From Nanobdellota archaeon (GTDB lineage Archaea; Nanobdellota; Nanobdellia; Parvarchaeales; Parvarchaeaceae), in assembly GCA_021799085.1 (NCBI GenBank), contig JAJZBD010000001.1, forward strand, positions 1-64,000: a stretch of DNA of 64,000 bases, in the 5' to 3' direction. The translations under genes were made by a program, and so were the position numbers. Under the pieces are notes generated by a model that made no database searches, had not been told where the DNA came from, and saw only the letters and a program-made list of their open reading frames with translations. Positions 38,208 through 46,525 of this stretch are shown here, one piece after another. Position 1 is the stretch's first letter, and each line of letters opens with the position of its first letter.

Positions 38208-39119
38208 TTACAACAGCTTTATTCTGCCGACAACCCTGTTTCTTCCAATGGAAAGACTAGGATCTGCTAAAAGGTAATTGCCTTTTATTTCCGGTATCTT
38301 TTTATTGAAGTGTGCCTTTACCATGCTGCCTTCTCTTAAAAGATTGAGGCTTAAGGGCTCTCCTAGAAAGGAACAGGAAAGCTGCTTTGAAAAGGGGTCC
38401 TCTTTATAAAATGGAGAAAGAGACAATTCTACTTCCACTGTGTCATTTACTTTGCTTATTGAGGACAAAGCATAGTTGTTTGACAGGTCCTGCTCTGAAA
38501 CATTGTTCAATGCTAAACCGACATGAGATCCGGTATCTGCAGAATCATTGTCTACGTCCATTATCTGTATGCTTTTAACGCTGCACTGCTTCAATGAGGG
38601 CATAAGGAGAAGCTTTTCTCCTTTTTTTATCTCTTGGCCAAGAACAAAACCTATTATAACCGAGCCTATTCCTTTTACTATAAAATGCTTGTCTATTGAA
38701 ACATACCTGAAATCTCTGTCTTTTTGTTTTGCTTTTTCTGGAGATATTGAAATCAAATCAGATTTTTTGAACTTCCCTACCTTGTATTTCTCAAAGAACC
38801 TGTCAAAAGAAGTTATATCTGAATAATCGTCTTTAATGACCAAACCATCTTCTATTCCAGAGTTTTCAATGCAAAGTGCAAGCTCTGCATCCAGTGCATT
38901 TATTTCACTGCCTGCAAAAAAATAAACGTAATCTGAAACTGAAAGGATGTATAGAATTGAAAGAAGCGACTTTGGGAAGTCAACTGAATAAAGAACCAAA
39001 TTGCCATTTTTATCCAGTGCTATCTGCACATTGTTTATAAGATCCAGCTTTTTTGATATTATGCCCTTCATCTTTTCTTCTTCTATTGGCTTGGCTGACA
39101 GCAATGCAATTATCATCAA
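38208..39119 (-). CDS. EF-Tu/SelB-like protein with degenerate GTPase domain
   Basis: Domain II-like DKHFIVKGIGSVIIGFVLGQEIKKGEKLLLMPSLKQCSVKSIQIMDVDNDSADTGSHVGLALNNV; N-terminus lacks P-loop, DxxG and NKxD motifs. Confidence 0.7.
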   Translation of the reverse strand: MMIIALLSAKPIEEEKMKGIISKKLDLINNVQIALDKNGNLVLYSVDFPKSLLSILYILSVSDYVYFFAGSEINALDAELALCIENSGIEDGLVIKDDYSDITSFDRFFEKYKVGKFKKSDLISISPEKAKQKDRDFRYVSIDKHFIVKGIGSVIIGFVLGQEIKKGEKLLLMPSLKQCSVKSIQIMDVDNDSADTGSHVGLALNNVSEQDLSNNYALSSISKVNDTVEVELSLSPFYKEDPFSKQLSCSFLGEPLSLNLLREGSMVKAHFNKKIPEIKGNYLLADPSLSIGRNRVVGRIKLL

Positions 39120-39164
39120 TAGTTTAATCTTTTTTATCTTTTAAAAATTATACTTTTGCCTTTC

Positions 39165-39917
39165 TTATTCCGGTTTTTTAGCAATTATCACCATTCTTGA
39201 TTTATTGAAATAGCCACCTTCTTCATCATATCCAAAAACGTCCTTAAAATAGTCAACGTTGTCCTTTAGTATATTCCTTGCTTTCCTGCCCTCTGCACTG
39301 TTTTCGCTTACTGGAGAAAGCCAAGACTGGAAGGTTTCCTTCATTTCAAACGTCTTGAAATTGTCAACCTGAAAGGCATTTTCTTTCAGTATCTTAAACC
39401 AATAGTCTAAAGATTCAGAGCTTATGTAACTTGGATCCCTTGCCTTCTCGAATTTATTGAACAAATCACGTTTGTCACTCATTGGCTTCAACAAATCAGT
39501 TATGCCGAACTTACCCCCTTTTTTAAGGACCCTCCACACCTCTTCTATGAACTTCTTCTTGTCTTTTATGTGGTGGGCAACTCTCCTACATGCTACTATA
39601 TCAAAAATATTGTCTGGGAAAGGCATTGATAAAGCGTCGCCTTTTACAAACAAAATATTGCTTTTATTATCGTCTTCTGCTTTTCTTACCGCAATATCTA
39701 GCATGTGTTCATTCATGTCCAAGCCAACAGAAACTGCTACCTTACCAGACATTTCAAAAGCGACAAACCCCGGACCAGTACCGATATCTAATGCCTTGTG
39801 GCTTTTCTTCAAATCCAGCATTGAAATGAGCAGGTCCAAATCTTTTCCATGCATGTGACTCTCACTGCTTGCGTATTCCTTTGCGTGCCTGCTAAAAAAT
39901 CCCTGTAAAGACTGCAT
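39165..39917 (-). CDS. SAM-dependent class I methyltransferase
   Basis: ALDIGTGPGFVAFEMSGKVAVSVGLDMNEHML ... FPDNIFDIVACRRVAHHI. Confidence 0.88.
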   Translation of the reverse strand: MQSLQGFFSRHAKEYASSESHMHGKDLDLLISMLDLKKSHKALDIGTGPGFVAFEMSGKVAVSVGLDMNEHMLDIAVRKAEDDNKSNILFVKGDALSMPFPDNIFDIVACRRVAHHIKDKKKFIEEVWRVLKKGGKFGITDLLKPMSDKRDLFNKFEKARDPSYISSESLDYWFKILKENAFQVDNFKTFEMKETFQSWLSPVSENSAEGRKARNILKDNVDYFKDVFGYDEEGGYFNKSRMVIIAKKPE

Positions 39918-40112
39918 AATATTAGATACAAATCAAAGGATTAATAGCTTTATGCAAAACCAGCAAACAACTTTACTATTACTGTAAGATATTTAAAATT
40001 AAAACACCGGTAACATACTTGAATAAAAATAGACGTATACAAGAATAGAATTACAATGTCAATAAAATTTGCTTAAATAAACTTAAATATCTCTAGAACT
40101 AAAAAATCATTA

Positions 40113-40946
40113 TTGGTATACAAAGAGTCTGTACTTAAATTGCAAAATGATTTGGAAGTTTTCTATAGATCTTGGGAACCCGATTCACCAAAGGCGTTAG
40201 TGATAGGTATCCATGGTTTTGCAGAACATAGTGGAAGATACATAAAATTTGGAGAGTGGCTGCAATCAAAGGGTTTTTCCTTTTTTATTTACGACTTGAG
40301 AGGGCATGGCAAGACGGCAAAAGATAAAAGTGAATTTGGAGACATAGATAAATTCTATCAATTTTTAGAGGATACGCAATATTTTGTTTCGGAGATAAAG
40401 AACGGGAGAGAAAACCTAAAAACTGCTATGTTTGGCCATAGTATGGGTGGATTAATTACATTACACTACATTTCTAGGATAAAGAAAAATATAGACTTTG
40501 CAATAACAAGCGGAGCTGCGACAATTACAAAAGCTGATCCTTTTTCAAAACTATTCCTTTATGCCATGTACTACATCAATAAGAAAAGCAGGGTAAATCT
40601 GCCAATTAAAGCCAGCAATCTAACGCATGATACGGAGTTATACAAAACTTATTTAACAGATAATTTAGTATTCAAGAGACCGACAGTTAGATTAATTTAT
40701 CAACTGGCACAGGGATCCAAGGAGATTTGGAGATATCTAAATGAGATAGACATGCCAATACTTATGATGCATGGTGGCAGCGATAAAGTGGTTCCAGTTG
40801 AAGGAACGACCAAAGCATATAAAATTATCAACTCAAAGGATAAATCACTAAAAGTATACCCTGGATTTTACCATGAGGTATTAAATGAACTAAATAATGA
40901 AAAAGTTTATGAAGATGTAATGAATTGGCTTAAAACTCATAGTTAA
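40113..40946 (+). CDS. Alpha/beta hydrolase, monoacylglycerol lipase-like
   Basis: GIHGFAEHSGRY, YDLRGHGKT, FGHSMGGLI nucleophile elbow, HGGSDKVVP, YHEVLNE; TTG start. Confidence 0.88.
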   Translation: MVYKESVLKLQNDLEVFYRSWEPDSPKALVIGIHGFAEHSGRYIKFGEWLQSKGFSFFIYDLRGHGKTAKDKSEFGDIDKFYQFLEDTQYFVSEIKNGRENLKTAMFGHSMGGLITLHYISRIKKNIDFAITSGAATITKADPFSKLFLYAMYYINKKSRVNLPIKASNLTHDTELYKTYLTDNLVFKRPTVRLIYQLAQGSKEIWRYLNEIDMPILMMHGGSDKVVPVEGTTKAYKIINSKDKSLKVYPGFYHEVLNELNNEKVYEDVMNWLKTHS

Positions 40947-40970
40947 TTTAAATATACAAGCAATTTAAAA

Positions 40971-41044
40971 TGGGCTCGACGGGATTTGAACCCGCAACAA
41001 TCCGGTTAAGAGCCGGATGCTCTACCGAGTTAAGCTACGAGCCC
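40971..41044 (-). tRNA. tRNA-Lys(CTT)
   Basis: Reverse complement GGGCTCG TA GCTTAACTCGGTAGAGC A TCCGG-CTCTTAA-CCGGA TTGTT GCGGGTTCAAATCCCGT CGAGCCC A; full cloverleaf, no encoded CCA. Confidence 0.93.
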
Positions 41045-41094
41045 ATTTAACAAATCATTTAATTGTGCAAACAATAAAAATGTTTATTTTATGC

Positions 41095-41682
41095 CTATTT
41101 GGTAATATATGTCAGAATTGAATGGTCTACAAGGTAGAATTCTATGTTTTCTGGTTTTAGATTGTGGATTATATGGCGTATATTTTCCTCCTTGTCTTCA
41201 AATAAAACAATATGATTATACATTTCACTTAGTTTCTTTACTTCTTGCATTTTCCATTCTTCGTCTTTCAATTCATGGTTTGCCGGTAATATTACCTGGC
41301 TGTACTCCAATCCATATTTACTAAGAAGTTCCTCGGTCTCCTTTCTGAATTCCTCACCGCGGGCACTTAGGATTATGAGATCATTTCCCTGTTTGACAGC
41401 ATCCTTTAAGTAATTGATAAAAGGTTCATTTGGCGAAAGTTTACTGTTGTACTTGACATAAGCAAGCGTATACAGCTCGCTTTTCCACTTCTTACTGAAG
41501 CCTTTTGGTATCTTGCCTTCTCCTATTGTGATTTCAAGATCATTCAGCGTTTTGTAGTTCTCCTCACTCATTTTTTCCTTCAGAATGGTTTCATATAGAT
41601 CTTTTGCCGCTGAAATCAAAGCTGGCTTGTTAAAAAATAAGGTATCATCGAAATCAGAAACCAGTGCAGATAATTTTTCCAT
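41095..41682 (-). CDS. HAD-like hydrolase
   Basis: ALVSDFDDTLFFNKPAL, DLIILSARGEEF, HIVLFEDKEENIRHI. Confidence 0.75.
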   Translation of the reverse strand: MEKLSALVSDFDDTLFFNKPALISAAKDLYETILKEKMSEENYKTLNDLEITIGEGKIPKGFSKKWKSELYTLAYVKYNSKLSPNEPFINYLKDAVKQGNDLIILSARGEEFRKETEELLSKYGLEYSQVILPANHELKDEEWKMQEVKKLSEMYNHIVLFEDKEENIRHIIHNLKPENIEFYLVDHSILTYITK

Positions 41683-41736
41683 TTTATTATAAGAAGAGGA
41701 TAATTTAAATAATAAACATTACTTAAAAGTTTGTAA

Positions 41737-41809
41737 GGGCCTATGGTCTAGTGGTTATGACGTCTGCCTTACACGCAGAAGGCCGGGAGTTCGAACCTCC
41801 CTGGGCCCA
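41737..41809 (+). tRNA. tRNA-Val(TAC)
   Basis: GGGCCTA...TCTGC-CTTACAC-GCAGA...GGGAGTTCGAACCTCCC TGGGCCC A; full cloverleaf, no encoded CCA. Confidence 0.93.
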
Positions 41810-41817
41810 CTATTAAC

Positions 41818-42093
41818 ATGGTAGATAAGATAAGGTGCGCACACATCTTGGTAGAAAAGCAATCTGTTGCCAACAGCATACTTGAAAGAATAAACAAGGG
41901 AGAGAGTTTTTCAAGGCTTGCAGAACAGTTTTCTATTGACAGCTCAAGAAGAAGAGGTGGCGATTTGGGATATTTTGGTAGAGGCGTTATGGTAAAGGAA
42001 TTTGAAAAAGCCGCATTTTCTTTGAACAAAGGACAGGTTTCCCAGCCAGTAAAAACGCAGTTTGGCTACCATATAATAAAAAGGCTTGATTAA
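41818..42093 (+). CDS. Parvulin-type (PpiC) peptidyl-prolyl isomerase
   Basis: IRCAHILVEKQSVANSILERINKGESFSRLAEQFSIDSSRRRGGDLGYFGRGVMVKEFEKAAFSLNKGQVSQPVKTQFGYHIIKRLD. Confidence 0.95.
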   Translation: MVDKIRCAHILVEKQSVANSILERINKGESFSRLAEQFSIDSSRRRGGDLGYFGRGVMVKEFEKAAFSLNKGQVSQPVKTQFGYHIIKRLD

Positions 42094-42554
42094 TTGAATG
42101 AAAACTTGCTTCCAAACAATGAAGAAAGCATTCTTTTGTATTCCTCCAGAAGAGCCGAATCAATGTAATCCGTTATGAAGCTTAGGGTCTCTTTGCCAGT
42201 TTTGATTTCTATTTTTATGAAGTTCAAGTTGTCAGAAAGCAGCTTGAATGTTTCTATGTCTGGATATTCTACTATCGAATAGGATAATTCTTTCATGTAA
42301 TCATAATCCACATTTTCTGGATAGGTTTTGCCCATCTTTTCTTTAAAATTTGACAATTCTGTAGAGGGTGTGCTTGCGTCTATGACTGCACCGCTTGCAG
42401 GCCACATCCCTATCGGAGATTCCGAAAGAATATTGTCAACCTTTGAATCATCTACTAAAAACATTTCAGATGAGCTGAAAAACAAGTACAGAAGCTTGCT
42501 GTCTTTATTTGCATATGAAACGTTTGGTATTACTCCCTGTATAAAAGATTTCAT
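42090..42554 (-). CDS. Hypothetical protein
   Basis: 154-aa ORF, convergent 4-nt overlap with parvulin gene. Confidence 0.6.
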   Translation of the reverse strand: MKSFIQGVIPNVSYANKDSKLLYLFFSSSEMFLVDDSKVDNILSESPIGMWPASGAVIDASTPSTELSNFKEKMGKTYPENVDYDYMKELSYSIVEYPDIETFKLLSDNLNFIKIEIKTGKETLSFITDYIDSALLEEYKRMLSSLFGSKFSFN

Positions 42555-42589
42555 TTATACTATTAATCGCCGGATTATAATAAGCTTAA

Positions 42590-42706
42590 TTACATCTCGG
42601 AAAGAGAGTAGTTCGTCCCACCAAATACAATCTTGAGCCTGACTCACGCGCCATCAAATGTTTCATGGCCTTGAAATTCCTTTTCAATCCATTTAAGCTC
42701 TGACAT
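42590..42706 (-). pseudogene. Possible decayed pirin-like N-terminus
   Basis: One frame reads MSELKWIEKEFQGHETFDGA*VRLKIVFGGTNYSLSEM*; resembles the pirin N-terminal pattern ...T.EGAGVxLxRVFG..., with TGA at the position usually Gly. Confidence 0.4.
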
Positions 42707-42783
42707 ATTTACCTTAAGGTATTTTATTTATATATAGCTTATACGATACAAATATTAATATATATAAATTGCCAAATTAAAAC

Positions 42784-43092
42784 ATGATAAACGTAGGGAT
42801 GTACTACAACGTCAAGAAAGGAAATGAAAAGGAGTTTGAAAATACTTTCCAAAAAGTAGTTGACTACTTAAAAAACAACGTAAAAGGATTTGAAAAGGCA
42901 AGCATATACAAAAAAGTTGGGGAAGAAAACAGCACAACTGAGTATATGATATACAGCGAATGGAAGGACGCAGATTCATTCAGGGAATTTACGACTGCTA
43001 AGGCATTTCATGAAACAACTGAATACGGAAAAAGCATAATAGAGGGCAGGCCTTACCACAAGATATTCAATGAGGTAAAGGAAGGCAATTAA
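42784..43092 (+). CDS. Antibiotic biosynthesis monooxygenase (ABM)/heme-degrading monooxygenase-like
   Basis: MINVGMYYNVKKGNEKEFENTFQKVVDYLK ... EYMIYSEWKDADSFREFTTAKAFHETTEYGKSIIEGRPYHKIF. Confidence 0.8.
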   Translation: MINVGMYYNVKKGNEKEFENTFQKVVDYLKNNVKGFEKASIYKKVGEENSTTEYMIYSEWKDADSFREFTTAKAFHETTEYGKSIIEGRPYHKIFNEVKEGN

Positions 43093-43702
43093 ACCTTTTG
43101 CCCACAAAAACAGGGCTTTCTACAGTTATCCAGTTCCTTGCTTCTGCTTTCCTCAGATTTCTTGCAACCTTCATCCATTTTGCTAGTGACTCAACTTCAT
43201 AAAGAACAAGGAATTCATAGTCGTCGATGGCAAATGAATACGTCGTATATGACCTTATATTTTCATTGTTTGGATCGCTTACTGCCAAGTTTACATGTTC
43301 TTTTGTTATCCTGTTCTGCTCTTTCTCTTCCAGCAAATACCATCTCGGATCTTTTTTTACAGGGTATGCAACTAAGTACTTTAGTTTGCTGTCCTCCTTT
43401 AAGTAACCTGCGTTTGGATGCTCATAAATTGAGAGATAGCTGTATGTTTCATTTAGGTTATTGCTGAAAACTCCCATTAGTTTTTCCTTAAATGAAAGAA
43501 GAATATCAAATGATTCTGCAATGTTAAAAAGTATTAGGTCTGCATTGTGTTTTATGGAAAGATACTGCCGGCATATAAATATCCCTTCTTTTTCTGTTTC
43601 TTCAGCAAGGTCATTTATCCCTTCAGTTAACTTCTTTTTGTTTATTTTACCATCATTCAAATTAAGCTTAAAGCAGTGCAATGAAACGAACAGTTCTTCC
43701 AT
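43067..43702 (-). CDS. Chlorite dismutase/HemQ-family protein
   Basis: LKYLVAYPVKKDPRWYLLEEKEQNRITKEHVNLA...IRSYTTYSFAIDDYEFLVLYEVESLAKWMKVARNLRKAEARNWITVESPVFVGKR. Start set at MEELFVSL (43702). Confidence 0.72.
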   Translation of the reverse strand: MEELFVSLHCFKLNLNDGKINKKKLTEGINDLAEETEKEGIFICRQYLSIKHNADLILFNIAESFDILLSFKEKLMGVFSNNLNETYSYLSIYEHPNAGYLKEDSKLKYLVAYPVKKDPRWYLLEEKEQNRITKEHVNLAVSDPNNENIRSYTTYSFAIDDYEFLVLYEVESLAKWMKVARNLRKAEARNWITVESPVFVGKRFNCLPLPH

Positions 43703-43703
43703 T

Positions 43704-44234
43704 TTAAGGCCCCCAATCATTAATTTTACTGAAATTGCTGTAGAAAAGCAACGCAAGCATCGTTTTTGTGTCCTGGATTTTCCCTTTGTATACCTTTTTC
43801 ATTGCGTCTTTTAATTTAATTTTAATGGGTGTTATAACCTCATTCTCATCAAGGTTCCTTTTCTTTTTGACAAGGTCATAAGCAACATAGTAATACTCAA
43901 AATAATCCATTAATGCAGGATTATTCCAAGTTTTTAACATGAATTTGATCTTTTTTGGGTAATAGCCAGTTTCTTCTGTTAGTTCTCTCTTTACCGCATT
44001 TTCCCTGCTTTCGCCCAGGTCTATTGAACCGGCAGGTAATTCAAGTATTTTCCTGTTTACTGCGAATCGGAACTGCTTTTCCATGATTATTGTATCTTTG
44101 TCCAAAAAGGGAAGTATTACAACTGCATCGTTTTTAAGTATCTTGAAGTTTTTCAGTTTTTTGCCCCTCACATTTGAATAACTCTCTTCTATTCTAAGAG
44201 TGTCAAACGGAGATTTGTAGACTATCTTTCCCAT
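43704..44234 (-). CDS. NUDIX hydrolase (ADP-ribose pyrophosphatase-like)
   Basis: Nudix box GSIDLGESRENAVKRELTEETGY. Confidence 0.93.
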   Translation of the reverse strand: MGKIVYKSPFDTLRIEESYSNVRGKKLKNFKILKNDAVVILPFLDKDTIIMEKQFRFAVNRKILELPAGSIDLGESRENAVKRELTEETGYYPKKIKFMLKTWNNPALMDYFEYYYVAYDLVKKKRNLDENEVITPIKIKLKDAMKKVYKGKIQDTKTMLALLFYSNFSKINDWGP

Positions 44235-44253
44235 TTATAGATTAAGTAAACCT

Positions 44254-44721
44254 TTATATTATAATCTTTAGAACCGGCACGTATTCTTTGTTCACTGTTT
44301 CACTGTAATTTGACATGAAACTTTCCAGCATATAATTGAACTCCGCTTCCGCAAAACAAAAAGACTGAATTGAATTTTCTAATTTAAGAGCATCCATAAA
44401 ATCATTTCCTATGCCATGATAAAGCCTATCTACATAATCAATTGAATTGAAGTATGCGTTTTCTATTGTGCTTTGATTATGGTACTTATATTCTATTTTT
44501 ACATTAGAAAGCATTTTGCTGTTTTTTCTTAAGCTTAGCAGCCTTTCTGCCACTTCTGTGACTATTGCATAATTTTTTATGCAGATATTAAGATTTGACT
44601 GCAGGATAGCTTTCTCTTCCGAAGGCTTGTCTTTAAGGATTTCTTCAAGCCTTTTCCTGGAGAAGGAAACAAAATAATCGTAAAAACCATGCAAGTCTGA
44701 AAGATCCTCGCCGCTTTGCAT
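44254..44721 (-). CDS. Hypothetical helical protein
   Basis: 155-aa ORF; all-helical composition, no family assigned. Confidence 0.55.
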   Translation of the reverse strand: MQSGEDLSDLHGFYDYFVSFSRKRLEEILKDKPSEEKAILQSNLNICIKNYAIVTEVAERLLSLRKNSKMLSNVKIEYKYHNQSTIENAYFNSIDYVDRLYHGIGNDFMDALKLENSIQSFCFAEAEFNYMLESFMSNYSETVNKEYVPVLKIII

Positions 44722-44770
44722 GTATTAATAAGCAATTAAATATATAAAAATAGTAACTTCATAATAGATT

Positions 44771-45064
44771 ATGGCAAAGGATGGCTGTGACATGCGTGGA
44801 ATGCTTTCCTTTCAGATACTTAACATGCTTAAGAAAAACAACCTTTGCGGGGAGGAAATAGCCCGAAACATAGAAAAATATAGGGGCAAAAAACCTGTAG
44901 CCAGCACCATTTATCCTGCACTTAAAAGGCTATCAAACAGCGGTTTTATAGCCGGAAAAAGACAAGGAAAAAGAAAAGTTTATTCTATTACTAAAAAAGG
45001 CCTTTTAGAAGAAAAAAAGGCTCTTGCTTACTTTGAAAGGTTATATTCGGAAATCCAAAAATAG
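44771..45064 (+). CDS. PadR-family transcriptional regulator
   Basis: LSFQILNMLKKNNLCGEEIARNIEKYRGKKPVASTIYPALKRLSNSGFIAGKRQGKRKVYSITKKGLLEEKKALAYF. Confidence 0.85.
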   Translation: MAKDGCDMRGMLSFQILNMLKKNNLCGEEIARNIEKYRGKKPVASTIYPALKRLSNSGFIAGKRQGKRKVYSITKKGLLEEKKALAYFERLYSEIQK

Positions 45065-45070
45065 GGGGAA

Positions 45071-45100
45071 CGGGGGCTTTTAAACCCCCGTCGATTTTTT
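45071..45100 (+). terminator. Intrinsic-terminator-like hairpin plus T-run after padR-like gene
   Basis: CGGGGG-cttttaaa-CCCCCG followed by tcgaTTTTTT. Confidence 0.55.
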
Positions 45101-45126
45101 GAGGAAATTTTGATAAATAGGATAAA

Positions 45127-45148
45127 GGCCCCAAAAGGGGCCAAAAAT
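45127..45148 (-). terminator. Hairpin after ftsZ2 stop, minus strand
   Basis: Plus strand GGCCCC-aaaa-GGGGCC at 45127-45142; on the minus strand it lies 6 nt after the ftsZ2 stop and is followed by TTTA. Confidence 0.5.
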
Positions 45149-46249
45149 TTACTTAAGTATCTCTATACCAAGTTCCTGGTTTATTGCGCCAGTAGTCTTA
45201 GAAAGAGTGTTTATTTCTTCAGGTCCCAATAAGTAAGGAGAGCTTACTCCCGTTATTATTGTCATGACCCTTAGTTTTCCAGATAGAGACTCATCTACCT
45301 TTGCACCCCATATGACCACTGCATCAGGGTCTAAGGACTGGGTTGCCATCTCACCAATCTGATTTACTTCTGCAAGTGTTAAATCAGGTCCTCCTGAGAT
45401 ATGTATTAAAGCTCCCTTTGCGCCCTTGTAGCTTACGTCCAAAAGTGGATTGTTCAGGGCTCTTCTAACTACTTCAGTTACCCTTGAGTCTGAAGCGTCT
45501 GTTTCACCGATTCCTATTACGGAAACACCACCTTTATTCATTATTGCCTTTATGTCTGCAAAGTCAAGGTGCACCAATGCACTTGCATCTGATATGGTTT
45601 CAACTATTCCTTTTATCATGGTTGCAACCACTTCATTTGCTACATTGAATGCCTGGTCTATTGGTAGATTTCCAGCCATGCTTACCAGCCTGTTGTTGTC
45701 TATTACAATAACAGTATCGGAACTGTTTCTTAATTCCTCCAATCCTGCTTCTGCGGACTCTACCCTCTTCCTTTCAGTCTTAAAAGGCATTGTTACAGTG
45801 CTTATTACAATAGCACCCATGTCCTTTGCAAGCTTTGCAATTACAGGTGCTGCACCGGTACCTGTTCCTCCGCCAAGGCCAGCGCATACGAAGACTAAAT
45901 CTGCTCCTCTCAAAGCATCTTTAAGTTCCCTAGAAGATTCCTCTGCAGCCATTTTTCCCTTTTCAGGAAAACCGCCTGCACCTAATCCCTTAGTCAATTC
46001 TTTTCCAATAAGAATCTTTTTGTCTCCGTTCCTTGCATTTAACTGTATCTGATCTGTGTTAGCTAGAATTACTTCCGCGCCCTTGACACCTTTTTTAAAG
46101 AGCCAATTGCCCATGTTATTTCCGCCGCCGCCGACTCCTACAACTTTTATCAAAGCCTGGTTGAATAAAGGTTCGTTCATACCTTCTTCTCTGCTGGCTT
46201 TCAATGCGCTTTCAACAAGCAAATCCATTACCATTTTCCCCTCCATCAC
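45149..46249 (-). CDS. ftsZ: Cell division protein FtsZ (copy 2)
   Basis: VVGVGGGGNNMGNWLFKKGVKGAEVILANTD; GLGGGTGTGAAPVIAKLAK. Confidence 0.96.
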   Translation of the reverse strand: MMEGKMVMDLLVESALKASREEGMNEPLFNQALIKVVGVGGGGNNMGNWLFKKGVKGAEVILANTDQIQLNARNGDKKILIGKELTKGLGAGGFPEKGKMAAEESSRELKDALRGADLVFVCAGLGGGTGTGAAPVIAKLAKDMGAIVISTVTMPFKTERKRVESAEAGLEELRNSSDTVIVIDNNRLVSMAGNLPIDQAFNVANEVVATMIKGIVETISDASALVHLDFADIKAIMNKGGVSVIGIGETDASDSRVTEVVRRALNNPLLDVSYKGAKGALIHISGGPDLTLAEVNQIGEMATQSLDPDAVVIWGAKVDESLSGKLRVMTIITGVSSPYLLGPEEINTLSKTTGAINQELGIEILK

Positions 46250-46345
46250 ATTAGAAACAAAAGCGAAAGCTTTATATTCCCAATGCGTCTATATTTTATT
46301 AAGAAAAACAAGTAAGTGACCCCAAAACTTACAATGTTGCGATTA

Positions 46346-46375
46346 AAATTTGAATGTTCCCCAACATTCAAATTT
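46346..46375. promoter_or_regulatory. Perfect 13-bp inverted repeat with CCCC loop in ftsZ2/gatD divergent intergenic region
   Basis: AAATTTGAATGTT-CCCC-AACATTCAAATTT. Confidence 0.6.
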
Positions 46376-46525
46376 CTATTTTATTTAAATAACTATAATA
46401 ATTGTTGTTCATTTAAAAAGTTTATTGTCATGGAGTATACACTTTCTTTTGCAGTTATTAAAACTATTTATAATGTAAAAATAAGAAATGAAAAGAGTTA
46501 AAACATTATAGCGGCAATTATTATA

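Noticed and set aside
42644-42646. In-frame TGA as selenocysteine codon in the pirin-like remnant
   Set aside because: Frame ends 17 codons later, the site aligns to Gly in pirins, and no Sec machinery or SECIS was seen; decay is simpler.
43703-43756. Extended N-terminus (MRCFSTAISVKLMIGGLK) of the HemQ-like ORF
   Set aside because: Lies within the upstream NUDIX gene; MEELFVSL at 43702 is the more likely start.
45450-46052. 200-aa plus-strand ORF antisense to ftsZ2
   Set aside because: Shadow of a clear FtsZ gene; same antisense composition seen over ftsZ1.
46316-46501. 61-aa plus-strand ORF between ftsZ2 and gatD
   Set aside because: Covers the perfect inverted repeat; AT-driven composition and no recognisable protein features.
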